A stretch of 64,000 bases of DNA from Alishewanella agri BL06. GTDB taxonomy: Bacteria > Pseudomonadota > Gammaproteobacteria > Enterobacterales > Alteromonadaceae. Position numbers and translations under genes: made by a program. The stretch is taken from the NCBI RefSeq assembly GCF_000272005.1, contig NZ_AKKU01000011.1:186001-250000 (forward strand). Direction: 5' to 3'. The notes under the pieces were generated by a model. It saw nothing but the letters and a program-made list of their open reading frames with translations. It was not told the origin of the DNA and searched no databases. Shown here in pieces: positions 46,050 through 55,450 of the stretch (position 1 is the first letter of the stretch; every line of letters starts with the position of its first letter).

Positions 46050-46167
46050 AAGCCACGACGGTAACGGATAGCGTGTAAAAACGAAACAGCGCCCGGCCAA
46101 TTTTAGTACTAGTGGCACAGCAGACAACAGGATAATCTGAGCGCAATAATAGCCACAGGACTAACTA

Positions 46168-47028
46168 ATGAACCGTGAAAGCAACGCCCGTGACGTGCTG
46201 ATCACTGGCATGGCACCAGTGATCTGGGGCAGCACTTATCTGATCACCACCGAGATGTTGCCACAGGGCTACCCGCTTACCACGTCAATGCTAAGGGCCT
46301 TACCGGCCGGTATCCTGCTGTTACTGTTGGTGCGGCAACTTCCCGACAGACACTGGCTGGGCCGGATTTTTCTGCTCGGCGCCCTGAATTTTTCAGTGTT
46401 CTGGTGGTTATTATTTATCGCGGCGTACCGCTTGCCCGGAGGCGTGGCTGCAACCCTGGGGGCAATGCAGTTTTTGTTTGTTATCGTCTTATCCAGAGGA
46501 TTGCTGGGCACCAAGATTCACACCAGCGCACTAATCGCTGCCGTGGCTGGCATGCTCGGGGTCGCCCTGCTGATTCTGACACCGGCGGCTAAACTCGATC
46601 CTGTGGGCATTGCAGCCGGGATCGGCAGTGCCGTTGCCATGGCTTTGGGCACTGTCTTGAGCCGGCGCTGGCAACCGGCGGTCAGCACCCTGACCTTTAC
46701 CAGCTGGCAACTCACGGCTGGCGGCATTCTGTTAGTGCCTGCGGCATGGCTTTTCGAGCCAGCTCTGCCGCCCCTGACATTGGTCAATATCGCCGGTTTT
46801 TTATATCTGGGGCTGCTGGGTGCCGCCTTTACCTACATTATTTGGTTTCGGGGCATTGCCCGGCTAAGTCCCAATCTGGTGGCACCTTTGGGTTTTTTAA
46901 GCCCGCTAAGTGCCGTAATGCTGGGTTGGCTGATCCTGGGGCAAGCCCTGTCGGTACTGCAAATCCTCGGTATTGTGGTGGTACTGGGCAGTGTCTGGCT
47001 CAGTCAACAGCGCAAAACCAGCTCCTAA
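46168..47028 (+). CDS. EamA/DMT-family exporter
   Basis: A 286-residue transporter with ten membrane helices in two EamA repeats. PVIWGSTYLITTEMLPQGYPLTTSMLRALPAGILLL opens the first and LSRRWQPAVSTLTFTSWQLTAGGILL the second. DMT exporters of this group release amino acids or other metabolites. AGGA lies seven bases before the ATG. It is divergent from the LysR gene. Confidence 0.86.
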   Translation: MNRESNARDVLITGMAPVIWGSTYLITTEMLPQGYPLTTSMLRALPAGILLLLLVRQLPDRHWLGRIFLLGALNFSVFWWLLFIAAYRLPGGVAATLGAMQFLFVIVLSRGLLGTKIHTSALIAAVAGMLGVALLILTPAAKLDPVGIAAGIGSAVAMALGTVLSRRWQPAVSTLTFTSWQLTAGGILLVPAAWLFEPALPPLTLVNIAGFLYLGLLGAAFTYIIWFRGIARLSPNLVAPLGFLSPLSAVMLGWLILGQALSVLQILGIVVVLGSVWLSQQRKTSS

Positions 47029-47179
47029 ACTGTGAGCAACAGAGTTTGCCGCGGACGCCCGGGCAAACGCCCCTATCCTATAGCTAGCTATTTTGAAACG
47101 CAGCTGTTTCAGATCTCGCGCTAGTGCACGGCGGTCACACCCTCTAAGCTTAGTAGCAGAACCAACAGTGGAGGCCGCT

Positions 47180-47599
47180 ATGCCATTAGTGAACTATCGG
47201 GTAAAGGTGCATGCAAGTGCGAATAAACTCTGGGACATGATGCTCGATAAAATGCGGCGTCCTGACAAATATGTACCCGGGATAGTCCGGGTCGCAATAC
47301 TACGGGAACACAGTGCCAACTGTATTGAGCGGGAAATGGAGACGGCACAGGGCAAAGTAATCAGAGAGCTGATTGTGGCCGAACCGCTAACCCTGACGGT
47401 GATTTTTAAATCTTATCAGGATGAGGTGTATAGCGGCTTTGTCACTAATACCATCTTTGAAGAAGACGACGGCGTTTATCTTGATTACACCCTGAATTGG
47501 ACGCTGAAACCGGGTAAGTCAGCAGCGCAGCCCGACAGTTTTTGGCAAGAGACCATTAAAAATGCCGTGTTACATGCCAAACAACTGGCAGAGTCATAA
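47180..47599 (+). CDS. SRPBCC/START-like protein (DUF1857-type)
   Basis: About 139 residues from ATG 47180, which has GGAGG five bases upstream. The longer frame from 47093 begins in the spacer after EamA and has no site. MPLVNYRVKVHASANKLWDMML, GIVRVAILREHSANCIEREME and LDYTLNWTLKPG outline a hot-dog-like START cavity protein. The family binds small hydrophobic ligands; the function is not known. Confidence 0.65.
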   Translation: MPLVNYRVKVHASANKLWDMMLDKMRRPDKYVPGIVRVAILREHSANCIEREMETAQGKVIRELIVAEPLTLTVIFKSYQDEVYSGFVTNTIFEEDDGVYLDYTLNWTLKPGKSAAQPDSFWQETIKNAVLHAKQLAES

Positions 47600-47750
47600 G
47601 GCAAGCAGTGGCTATTGCAGCTAAGCTTATTGCTGACATTGCACCTGCCCAGACTGTCACCGGCACGGCGCCGGTCGCCAAAGGCGTGATAACAGCGGCC
47701 TGTGGCAGAACCTTAAACTGCTTGATGCCATATATACTTATGAGGATCTT

Positions 47751-48347
47751 ATGAAAAAACTACTGGTGCTGTACTACTCATCATACGGTCATGTCGAGAC
47801 CATGGCGAATGCGGTTGCCGAAGGCGCCCGACAAGTTAGTGGCGTGCAGGTGGATATTAAGCGGGTGGCGGAACTGATGCCCCCCGAAGTGGCGAAATCA
47901 GCCGGTGTGAAGCTGGATCAGGCAGCCGCAATAGCTAAGCCTGCTGAGCTGGCCGATTACGATGCGATCATCTTCGGTACCCCAACCCGCTTCGGTAATA
48001 TGGCCTCGCAAATGCGCAATTTTCTTGATCAAACCGGTGGGCTTTGGGCGCAAGGCAAACTGATTGGCAAAATTGGCAGCGTTTTTACCTCTACCGGCAC
48101 CGGTGGTGGCAACGAAACCACAGTGCAGTCCTTTCATACCACGCTATTGCACCATGGCATGATTATCGTTGGCTTGCCTTACAGCTGTCCGGAATTGGCC
48201 GATATTTCAGAGCTTAAAGGGGGTTCACCACTGGGTGCAGCCTGTATAGCCGGGGCAGATGGGAAACGCGCACCCTCGCCAAAAGAACTGAATATGGCGC
48301 GCTTTCAGGGGCAGCATGTTGCAACGCTGGCACTAAAGCTTACCTGA
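47751..48347 (+). CDS. wrbA: NAD(P)H:quinone oxidoreductase
   Basis: A 198-residue flavodoxin-fold FMN enzyme. [21 protein letters not shown] is the FMN phosphate loop, [51 protein letters not shown] a family-wide core, and [10 protein letters not shown] follows. WrbA reduces quinones with two electrons and protects against oxidative stress. AGGA precedes the ATG. It appears to be transcribed alone. Confidence 0.93.
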   Translation: MKKLLVLYYSSYGHVETMANAVAEGARQVSGVQVDIKRVAELMPPEVAKSAGVKLDQAAAIAKPAELADYDAIIFGTPTRFGNMASQMRNFLDQTGGLWAQGKLIGKIGSVFTSTGTGGGNETTVQSFHTTLLHHGMIIVGLPYSCPELADISELKGGSPLGAACIAGADGKRAPSPKELNMARFQGQHVATLALKLT

Positions 48348-48517
48348 CAGGCGCGAACTAACCGGCAGTAGACCACAGCCAGAAGGCCGATGTTTTCTGG
48401 CTGTTAAAATCGCTTACAATTTTCTCCTGTTCGAACGGCTAAAATTGGGCCATGCTGATCGCTATTCAATCAGTACTGTGTGCCGGCTCCGGCGACAACC
48501 AGCAAGAGGATAGCGAG

Positions 48518-49210
48518 ATGGCAATTGATACCACAGGCGTAAAACTGCAAGACCGGCCTGTTGCTCAAATCAGGGAAGAAGTCATTGATCAACTGATTAT
48601 GAACTACAGCCATGGTGTCATTTCCGAGCAAGCCTTTGAACGGCGGCTGGACATTGCCACCAATTCTGATGATCACCTGCTCTTGGCCGAACAGGTTGCT
48701 GACCTTACCTTATTACCCGATGCCAAATACCGTGCTATGTGGGCACAAAATTTTAACTCGCCGGGTCGCCATAATCAGGCGCACCCGCAAAGCGCGCCGA
48801 CTGACTGCGATCGTCTGGTTTCAGTATTAAGCAGTGATGAGCGCAGTGGCCCATGGCGGGTACCACAACATCTGACCATCATTAACGCGCTATCCTCAGT
48901 TGAGCTGGATTTTTCTGAAGCGCAGTTTGACCATACGCAGCTAACGATAAAAGTGCAAAACTGGCTGGGCAGCGTCACGATCAAGGTACCTGAACACGTT
49001 GCAGTAATTAGCGATGTGAACAATATCGCCTCTTCCAGCAGCAATAACGTCAGCAGCGGCGGCCCGGGGCAAGCCAAAACGCACTTTATCCGGGTTGAGG
49101 GTATCTCAGTACTGGGCTCGGTCAGTATCAGTGTAAAACGCACCTTACAGGAACGCTTTACCGAATTTGCCAACTCTATCCGCTCAGCACTGGGGTTAAC
49201 CAAAAGCTGA
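48518..49210 (+). CDS. DUF1707 and LiaF-like C-terminal domain protein
   Basis: About 230 residues from ATG 48518, which has GAGGA eight bases upstream. The longer frame from 48452 lacks a site. The N-terminal part (EEVIDQLIMNYSHGVISEQAFERRLDIA) is a DUF1707/SHOCT-like helix pair. The C-terminal part (SSVELDFSEAQF..VKVQNWLGSVTIKVPE) is a beta-helix like the LiaF C-terminus. No membrane helix lies between them, unlike many relatives. Envelope-stress sensing is a family-based guess. Confidence 0.7.
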   Translation: MAIDTTGVKLQDRPVAQIREEVIDQLIMNYSHGVISEQAFERRLDIATNSDDHLLLAEQVADLTLLPDAKYRAMWAQNFNSPGRHNQAHPQSAPTDCDRLVSVLSSDERSGPWRVPQHLTIINALSSVELDFSEAQFDHTQLTIKVQNWLGSVTIKVPEHVAVISDVNNIASSSSNNVSSGGPGQAKTHFIRVEGISVLGSVSISVKRTLQERFTEFANSIRSALGLTKS

Positions 49211-49219
49211 TTATGCGTG

Positions 49220-50449
49220 CTAGGTTTGTGGTCGCGGGATCCTGGGTAACCAAAACGCCAGCATCCCCAGTAGCGGAAACCAGGCACAAAGCTTAAAGAT
49301 GGTGCTGATACTGGTGGCATCGGCCAGCATGCCGAGCAAGGCGGCGGCAATGCCACTGATGCCAAACATCATGCCGTAGAATACGCCGGAAATCATACCG
49401 ATTTTGGCTGGCATCAACTCCTGGGCAAAGACGATAATAGCCGAAAACGCCGATGACATTATCAGGCCAATCAACACGGTCAGCACGGCAGCCCCGGCTA
49501 AATTGACATAGGGTAGTAGCAACGCCAACGGCGCCGCACCAACAATAGACACCCAGATCACCGGCTTACGCCCTATCCTGTCGCCGATAGGCCCACCTGC
49601 CACTGTACCCACTGCCACTGCAGCCAGAAATAAAAATAAAAACAGCTGGGAATCTGCAACGGATACAGCAAAGTTTTCAATCAGATAAAAGGTGTAAAAG
49701 TTGCTGAGGCAGGTCATATAGACGTATTTGGAAAACACCAGCAGCGCCAGTACCAGCAGCGCCTGCCGGGTTTGCTGCACTGTTAAGCCATTGCCATTTT
49801 TTGCCGCGCCACGCAATTGCAGACGGGCGTTACTGCTAACCACCCAGCGACTGACGCGCAACAGCACCATAATGCCAACTATTGCTAACAGGCAAAACCA
49901 GCCAATACTTCCCTGGCCCCGCGGAATAATAATCAGTGCCGCTAACAATGGCCCCAGGGCCGAGCCGGCATTACCGCCGACCTGAAATAACCCCTGCGCA
50001 AAGCCATAACGACCACCCGACGCCATTCGGGCTACCCGCGACGCTTCCGGATGAAAAGTTGACGAGCCTAACCCGATCAGTGCCGAAGCCAGCAACAACA
50101 TGACAAAGCTTTGCCCCAGGCTGAGTAACACCAGACCAAGCAGCGTAAACACCATACCAAGTGGCAGTAACAAGGGTTTGGGATGCTTATCGGTGTATAG
50201 GCCGACCGCCGGTTGCAATAATGATGCGGTAAGCTGAAAAATCAGCGTAATTAAGCCAATCTGGGTAAAGCTCAGCGCATAATCCAGTTTTAACATCGGA
50301 TAGACGGCAGGCAAGATGGCCTGAATAATATCATTCAGCAAATGCACAAAACTGACCGCGCCAACCACCGGCAAGACTAACACTGTGGGGGAAAAGCTGG
50401 CGGATGCTGGCGTGCCGGCAGCAGCAATTGACTTGGTTAATTCAGACAA
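49220..50449 (-). CDS. Fsr-type MFS exporter (fosmidomycin-resistance family)
   Basis: A MFS transporter of about 409 residues. VHLLNDIIQAILPAVYPMLK and STFHPEASRVARMASGGRYGFAQGLFQVGGNAGSALGP are typical of the Fsr group, and the second half repeats with RIGRKPVIW. I start at TTG 50449, with AGGAG six bases upstream. The longer frame from 50491 would start inside a terminator hairpin. Fsr-like proteins export fosmidomycin and other compounds. Confidence 0.82.
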   Translation of the reverse strand: MSELTKSIAAAGTPASASFSPTVLVLPVVGAVSFVHLLNDIIQAILPAVYPMLKLDYALSFTQIGLITLIFQLTASLLQPAVGLYTDKHPKPLLLPLGMVFTLLGLVLLSLGQSFVMLLLASALIGLGSSTFHPEASRVARMASGGRYGFAQGLFQVGGNAGSALGPLLAALIIIPRGQGSIGWFCLLAIVGIMVLLRVSRWVVSSNARLQLRGAAKNGNGLTVQQTRQALLVLALLVFSKYVYMTCLSNFYTFYLIENFAVSVADSQLFLFLFLAAVAVGTVAGGPIGDRIGRKPVIWVSIVGAAPLALLLPYVNLAGAAVLTVLIGLIMSSAFSAIIVFAQELMPAKIGMISGVFYGMMFGISGIAAALLGMLADATSISTIFKLCAWFPLLGMLAFWLPRIPRPQT

Positions 50450-50483
50450 AGACAACTCCTCTGCTGTCTGCTGATCGCTATGT

Positions 50484-50515
50484 AAAAACAAGGCGCGGCT
50501 GATTACCCCGCGCCT
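50484..50515 (-). terminator. intrinsic terminator after the CPA1 antiporter
   Basis: On the minus strand, stem AGGCGCGG/CCGCGCCT with a 9-base loop (50491-50515), then TGTTTTTA. It ends antiporter transcripts before the Fsr gene. Confidence 0.72.
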
Positions 50516-50585
50516 GTTGCTACCCGTTGGACCCGCTTTTAACAGGCTGGCCCGTTAAATGCCGCTGCGCTGCGAAAACACCGCG

Positions 50586-52688
50586 CTAGGCACTATGATT
50601 ACTGGTATCAAACCGGTGGCGGATATCTTCTTCGGCCGCTTCCGTTACCAGACCATTCTCATGTAAATAGTTCAGTGCCCGCTGACCGGATTGCGCCAAC
50701 GAACGGTTCGCCAGTTGCTCCAGATGTGCTGATAAGACCTGCGGGTGCTGTGCGGTCAAGGCAGCCTGTTTGCCGGCATTGCGCTCCTGATATTGCCGGT
50801 ACAACTCGGTGACTTCGGCATAAATATCTGCCTGGAATACCGGCTCGTCGAAATTATCCTGCATCAGGCCAATAATAATCAGCGCTTTGCGGGCAACAAT
50901 CATCTGGCTGCGATAATACTCTAATTTTTCTTCCAGTAACTTCTGCTCGCTGACCTTGCGGCTGAACAAGGTGTGCATCATATTGGCCAGCCATTCAAAG
51001 ATATCCTTTCGCTCTTTAAAGGCTTCCGGATCGATATGGCTATGCTGCGCATACTCAATTTTTTCTTTCTGTAAGAACAACTTGCTATAGATTTTGCGAT
51101 AAGGCCGTAAACTGACTTCATCATTAATATACAAGCGTTTCAGGATGGTAAATTCGATATTGACCATCGCCAGATGTAGCGACTGCACAAAGATGGTCCG
51201 GCCATAACGCTGCATCAGAGCCTCACGTTCTGCTTTGGCTTCGCCGAGCTTTTTCTCTACCTGCGCCAATAAAAACTGGTATTTTTCTTCACTGAAAAAG
51301 CCTTTCGCGCGGTGTTCCTGTAAGCGTGACCGCTCCATCAGCAGATAGTAAATACCCAGATCGGCACGATGTGCGGTTTCCAGTGGCTCGGCGGCATTGA
51401 TTTTGTAGCGGCGCATCATAGGGCCAATCATCGGCGCTTTAATAAACAGGGTCGCCAGAATACAGCCGATGGTCAGTGCCAGCAGGAAATCGCGTGGCGA
51501 ATATGGCAGGCTCCAGCCTTCCAGCGTAAAGTCTTCCGGGATAATCAACACGATAATAATCGACAAGGCACCGCGCAAACTGGCCCAGGCCAATAACTTA
51601 TTCCACGATGCGGGAATAGTTTCTTCTACCTTACTCCAGTTAAGTGGCACCATCACCGCATAAACCGCGACGATCCGGGTTACGGCCACCACAACCACTG
51701 TCAGCAAGATTGGTAACCACAGCTCAGCAAAATTAACGCCCAGGCTGGCGAACAATAAGCCCGCCATCAGAAACACCAGCGAGTTAACGATAAAAGCCAT
51801 GTTCTCAATCAGCTTACTCAGGTACTCATCGACCTTCGGCGCCAGGATATTACGCGAGTAATTACCAAGGAATAAGGAGGCAACAGTCGTCGCAATAATC
51901 GACGAGACGTGGAAATAGCCCAGGCTGTTAATCAACTCGGTCAGGATAAACACCAGGTGGGCCGAGATCACTAACAAGGTGACAGTTACAAATTCATTGC
52001 TTTTGGTAAAGTGCAGTGCTTTGGAAAACAGTCCTGCCAACACCAGGCCAATCACCACACCCGAGGTCAGCATAATGACAAACTCGCTGATACCGTGCAG
52101 TACCGTAGCGCTGCCATTAAAACCATCGGTAGCTATGGCAAAGAACACAAAAAATAAGGCGACGGCGGTACCATCGTTAAACAAACTTTCACCTTCAAAA
52201 ATCATTCCTAAGCGGCGAGGCACGCCAAATTCTTTAAACATCGACAGCACCGCGACCGGATCGGTGGCAGAGATAATGGCACCGAACATCAGCGTCAGAA
52301 TAAAGGGTACTTCAATCCCAATCAGCGGTAACAGGTAGTAGAGCAAGGTACCGATCATCACTGACGAGATACAGAGACCCACCACCGCCAGTAACGAAAT
52401 GGCCCAGGCGTTATCGACCATCTTGCGGAAGTTCATATTAAAGCCGGATTCAAAAATCAGCACCGGCAGGAAGATAAAGAACAGTAACTCCGGTGTCAGC
52501 GCCATCTCGCTGATAAAGCCGAAAACCGTACTGACATAGGGCAAGCTGACAATCGGCACCAGCAGCAAGCCAACCAGCACCAGCAACACGGTATAAGGCA
52601 TTTTAAAACGTTTAGCTGCGAAAAAAACCACGGTCGACAGCGCTATTAATACAAATAGTGCCAGTGTGGATGTCAGAGTCAGTACCAT
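50586..52688 (-). CDS. CPA1-type Na+/H+ antiporter with a long C-terminal tail
   Basis: About 700 residues. ATG 52688 is preferred; the TTG at 52694 is two codons earlier. About 12 membrane helices include GAIISATDPVAVLSMFKEFG (ND-like transport site) and FEGESLFNDGTAVALFFVF. The C-terminal ~290 residues are cytoplasmic, helical and charged (LLAQVEKKLGEAKAEREALMQRYG). Family members exchange Na+ or K+ for H+ for pH and salt control. The tail probably regulates activity. Confidence 0.87.
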   Translation of the reverse strand: MVLTLTSTLALFVLIALSTVVFFAAKRFKMPYTVLLVLVGLLLVPIVSLPYVSTVFGFISEMALTPELLFFIFLPVLIFESGFNMNFRKMVDNAWAISLLAVVGLCISSVMIGTLLYYLLPLIGIEVPFILTLMFGAIISATDPVAVLSMFKEFGVPRRLGMIFEGESLFNDGTAVALFFVFFAIATDGFNGSATVLHGISEFVIMLTSGVVIGLVLAGLFSKALHFTKSNEFVTVTLLVISAHLVFILTELINSLGYFHVSSIIATTVASLFLGNYSRNILAPKVDEYLSKLIENMAFIVNSLVFLMAGLLFASLGVNFAELWLPILLTVVVVAVTRIVAVYAVMVPLNWSKVEETIPASWNKLLAWASLRGALSIIIVLIIPEDFTLEGWSLPYSPRDFLLALTIGCILATLFIKAPMIGPMMRRYKINAAEPLETAHRADLGIYYLLMERSRLQEHRAKGFFSEEKYQFLLAQVEKKLGEAKAEREALMQRYGRTIFVQSLHLAMVNIEFTILKRLYINDEVSLRPYRKIYSKLFLQKEKIEYAQHSHIDPEAFKERKDIFEWLANMMHTLFSRKVSEQKLLEEKLEYYRSQMIVARKALIIIGLMQDNFDEPVFQADIYAEVTELYRQYQERNAGKQAALTAQHPQVLSAHLEQLANRSLAQSGQRALNYLHENGLVTEAAEEDIRHRFDTSNHSA

Positions 52689-53115
52689 TGCCAAAGCTCT
52701 CCGCTAGATATTGCACGGTTTAAATTAAAAGTGAGTGAACCTTGCCGTTAACTGAACTGTGTTTTGTCTTTTAGCCTGAGTGACCATAAGCGCCCTGCAT
52801 CCCTGAGGCAGCAAAGGCTGGCTTGCTCAGGGCGACAGATAACAGCGACAAAACAGCGGTAGTAAACGAAAAGCGGTTGGCAGGGAGGCAGGAATACGTT
52901 GGGCCGACCCTGGCGTGCCGGCTGTTATCAGGGTGTCCGGCATGGTGGCAATACACCGTAAGATGGCGGACGCGGGTGATAAAACAGCGCAGCAAATAAA
53001 GAGGTTGAGACTGAGGCAAGAGCTTGGCAGATAACATAAGGACGGGCGTTTTACAGACACGGCGTTGCGAAACCAGACAGAGGATTCCGGCCAGCATAAT
53101 ACCGACGAAAATGAT

Positions 53116-53169
53116 GACGTTACCGGTGAAACGGGCAGCGCGGACCGCGATGTTTAACATCGGATGCAT
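53116..53169 (-). pseudogene. possible suhB 5'-end fragment
   Basis: On the minus strand, ATG 53169 encodes MHPMLNIAVRAARFTGNVI, which strongly recalls the conserved start of inositol monophosphatase SuhB. Similarity stops after about 18 codons and the frame runs on as an unrelated hydrophobic stretch to 52771. AAGG precedes the ATG. It may be a duplicated leader plus start of suhB, or coincidence. A full suhB is not in the window. Confidence 0.4.
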
Positions 53170-53383
53170 TGCAATTACCTTATATAACCAGAGCGGTGTA
53201 GTCTTTGCTCAGAACAGCGCGCGTATTCTAACCCTTAGCGGTAGGAAGTAAAGCGCTAAGCGTTATTCATCGTGATTTTTATGCCATTCCCCGCACACTG
53301 ACCAGGCCGCACTATTGAGTGTAACTGCTTGTAATAACGGCATTCTGCTGTAAGTGCGACAGCTTTAAGCTATCGACTAAAGT

Positions 53384-53439
53384 AGCACGGTGCGCCAGCG
53401 CAGAACCGCCATTCACGATAACGGTTTGCGCTGCGTGCT
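53384..53439. terminator. long hairpin near the DEAD-box gene 3' end
   Basis: Arms AGCACG/CGTGCT, CAGCGCA/TGCGCTG and AACCG/CGGTT form about 18 pairs with a 6-base bulge and a 13-base loop. It sits 16 bases past the helicase stop on the minus strand. No U-run follows, so it may be a Rho-dependent end, mRNA-protecting hairpin or small RNA. Confidence 0.4.
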
Positions 53440-53454
53440 GAGAATGTATTGAGC

Positions 53455-54747
53455 TTAGCTGCGGCGGGCTTTACCAGGTTTTACCGCTGCGCTGCCGGCT
53501 GGCTTTTTTGCTTTTGCTTTCGGGGTGGCAACATCAATTTGGGTCGCGCTGGCTTTATTGGCGCGGGTGCCAAGCACTTTACGCGAAATGCTTTTTAACA
53601 AGCTGCCGCGGTTGCTGACTTCAAAGCCGGGTTTCACCACCCGCGCAATAGTACTGCCAATCAGCTTTTGAATGCGCTCCAGGCTCTGCTCTTCTTCACG
53701 GCTGACAAAGGAGATCGCCTGCCCCTTGGCGCCAGCGCGGCCGGTACGACCAATGCGGTGGACATAGTCTTCCGGTAAATACGGCAAGTTAAAGTTCACC
53801 ACATAATCCAGCCCCTGGATATCCAGACCCCGGGCGGCAACTTCAGTAGCAATCAGTACCTGCAGTTTGGCTGATTTAAAATCGGCCAGTGCGCGGCGAC
53901 GACTGCCCTGGCTTTTATCGGCATGACAAACCGCAGCATTGACTTTAGCTTTTTGCAGATCGGCGAGTAACCGATCGGCCTGCTCTTTGGTACTGGTAAA
54001 AACCAGCACCTGAAACCAGTTGTGCTCAGCTAACAGTTGCTCAAATAACTCGATTTTGCGACTTTCTTCTACCGGATACACCACATGCTCCACCGTGTCG
54101 GCAGTGCTGTTGGTTTTCGCTACCCGGATTTGCTGATGATTTTTCAAAATCTTGTGAGACAGTTCATTCACTGCCGGCGACGTGGTCGCAGAAAACAGCA
54201 GTGTTTGCCGGCTGGCTGCGGTCATCTCCACTAACTTCAGCACATCAGTACTAAAGCCCATATCAAGCATACGATCAGCCTCATCCAGCACCACAAAAGC
54301 AACGTCACTTAAGATCACGTTACCCAGCGCCATATGCTCAATTAAGCGGCCCGGCGTACTGACCACGATATCAACGCCGTTCTGTAATTTACTGGCCTGC
54401 CCGCCCATTTTAACGCCGCCATAAATCGCAGTGACGCTAAGTGGCAAAAATTGGGCATAGGCACTAATCGCATTGGCAATCTGCTCGGCAAGCTCCCGGG
54501 TTGGCGTTAAAATTAACGCCCGGGGCCGTCGCTCAACCGCGGCTTGCGGCGTATCTACTAAGCGTTGTAATAATGGAATAGCAAAGGCCGCGGTTTTACC
54601 GGTACCGGTTTGCGCAGTAACCTGTAAATCTTTGCCGCGCCGCGCCGGCACTATCGCCTGCGCCTGCACTGGCGTAAGCTCACTAAAACCACATGCTGTT
54701 AAGCCACGCAGTAAGTCTGGTGCCAAATTTAAAGCTGAAAATTGCAT
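53455..54747 (-). CDS. DEAD-box RNA helicase, RhlE-like
   Basis: A 430-residue ATP-dependent RNA helicase. The Q-motif is in GFSELTPVQAQAI, motif I is AQTGTGKTAAFAIP, motif II is VLDEADRMLDMGF, motif III is SATTSP, and VHRIGRTGRAG is motif VI. A short basic tail (KAKAKKPAGSAAVKPGKARRS) suits RNA contact. The domain wording is closest to RhlE. GAGGA precedes the ATG. It appears to be transcribed alone; a cold-response or ribosome-assembly role is inferred from family. Confidence 0.92.
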   Translation of the reverse strand: MQFSALNLAPDLLRGLTACGFSELTPVQAQAIVPARRGKDLQVTAQTGTGKTAAFAIPLLQRLVDTPQAAVERRPRALILTPTRELAEQIANAISAYAQFLPLSVTAIYGGVKMGGQASKLQNGVDIVVSTPGRLIEHMALGNVILSDVAFVVLDEADRMLDMGFSTDVLKLVEMTAASRQTLLFSATTSPAVNELSHKILKNHQQIRVAKTNSTADTVEHVVYPVEESRKIELFEQLLAEHNWFQVLVFTSTKEQADRLLADLQKAKVNAAVCHADKSQGSRRRALADFKSAKLQVLIATEVAARGLDIQGLDYVVNFNLPYLPEDYVHRIGRTGRAGAKGQAISFVSREEEQSLERIQKLIGSTIARVVKPGFEVSNRGSLLKSISRKVLGTRANKASATQIDVATPKAKAKKPAGSAAVKPGKARRS

Positions 54748-54788
54748 AAGAATTCCTCTGCAGCCTGGCTGCAGCTTATAAGTGAAGC

Positions 54789-55091
54789 TTATTCGGTATC
54801 GCTATCCGGGCGTGGCTTGTGATTACAGGCACGAGCCAGAATTTCGATATAAAACTGCGGCCACTGCTGCGCGGCCGCTGCGTCGATATGTTGATTGATT
54901 TCAGAGGTGAACATCGGTTTCGCTTCCACTTCTGAGGCGCCAAAGCGGCAATCAAAGGTCCAATAGTCTTTATCGGCTGGCACCGCCTTGCGCCGTTCAC
55001 GGGCCAGATATTTGCGAATTTCGTGTTTAATAGCGTCAACTAAACGCGCCGGTTGCAGCTTAGGGTGAGTTAACGCAAAGGTTTTTTTCAT
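54789..55091 (-). CDS. DUF6172-family protein
   Basis: A 100-residue soluble protein: MKKTFALTHPKLQPARLVDAIKHEIRKYLARERRK at the start and DYWTFDCRFG, EINQHIDAA, FYIEILARACNHKP later. I associate this pattern with the small DUF6172 family, whose function is unknown. Basic residues are frequent, so nucleic acid or ribosome contact is possible. AGGATC precedes the ATG. A 12-bp palindrome lies about 90 bases upstream. Confidence 0.7.
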   Translation of the reverse strand: MKKTFALTHPKLQPARLVDAIKHEIRKYLARERRKAVPADKDYWTFDCRFGASEVEAKPMFTSEINQHIDAAAAQQWPQFYIEILARACNHKPRPDSDTE

Positions 55092-55180
55092 AACAGATCC
55101 TACAGGTGGGCGCTGAACAAAGACGGTAGACGCGTAAATAAAAGCGTATTCTACCTGTAAGTGCAGAAGATCGCCGCCAA

Positions 55181-55209
55181 AACCTGAGATAAATCACTTA
55201 TCTCAGGTT
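55181..55209. promoter_or_regulatory. perfect 12-bp inverted repeat in a 359-base gap
   Basis: AACCTGAGATAA/TTATCTCAGGTT with a 5-base loop, in the gap 55092-55450 between DUF6172 and the membrane protein. No transcript should end here, so an operator or leader hairpin is likelier than a terminator. The rest of the gap has a weak AGGAGC/GCTCCT hairpin at 55332-55361 and nothing else I recognise. Confidence 0.4.
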
Positions 55210-55450
55210 ATCCTGTTTAAAATCAATACTATTTTCTGACGTCTTAATCAGGTAACGCCGCTAACACCTTAGCAAATAGTGAAAGTACTATACGGCAAGT
55301 CCACTCTGCAATCTGTAAGTATCAAGATGTCAGGAGCTGCAGGTTTTGGCTCACCGCTCCTTTTTGACGAGCAGCGATATGCCTGAGCGAACTTTATCTT
55401 GGCCGGAATATCATTAATACTGAACATCCTGACCGAAAGCGGAGAACAGC

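Larger units (their letters stand above)
52695..53454. other. 760-base stretch without a confident gene
   Basis: Between the antiporter and the DEAD-box gene I see no confident gene. On the minus strand, an open frame from ATG 53169 begins like SuhB (feature 53116-53169) and then loses similarity. A strong hairpin lies at 53384-53439. The rest shows nothing I recognise. Confidence 0.5.

Noticed and set aside
52827-53060. 77-residue minus-strand frame in the gene-poor gap
   Set aside because: No ribosome site, family pattern or codon regularity.
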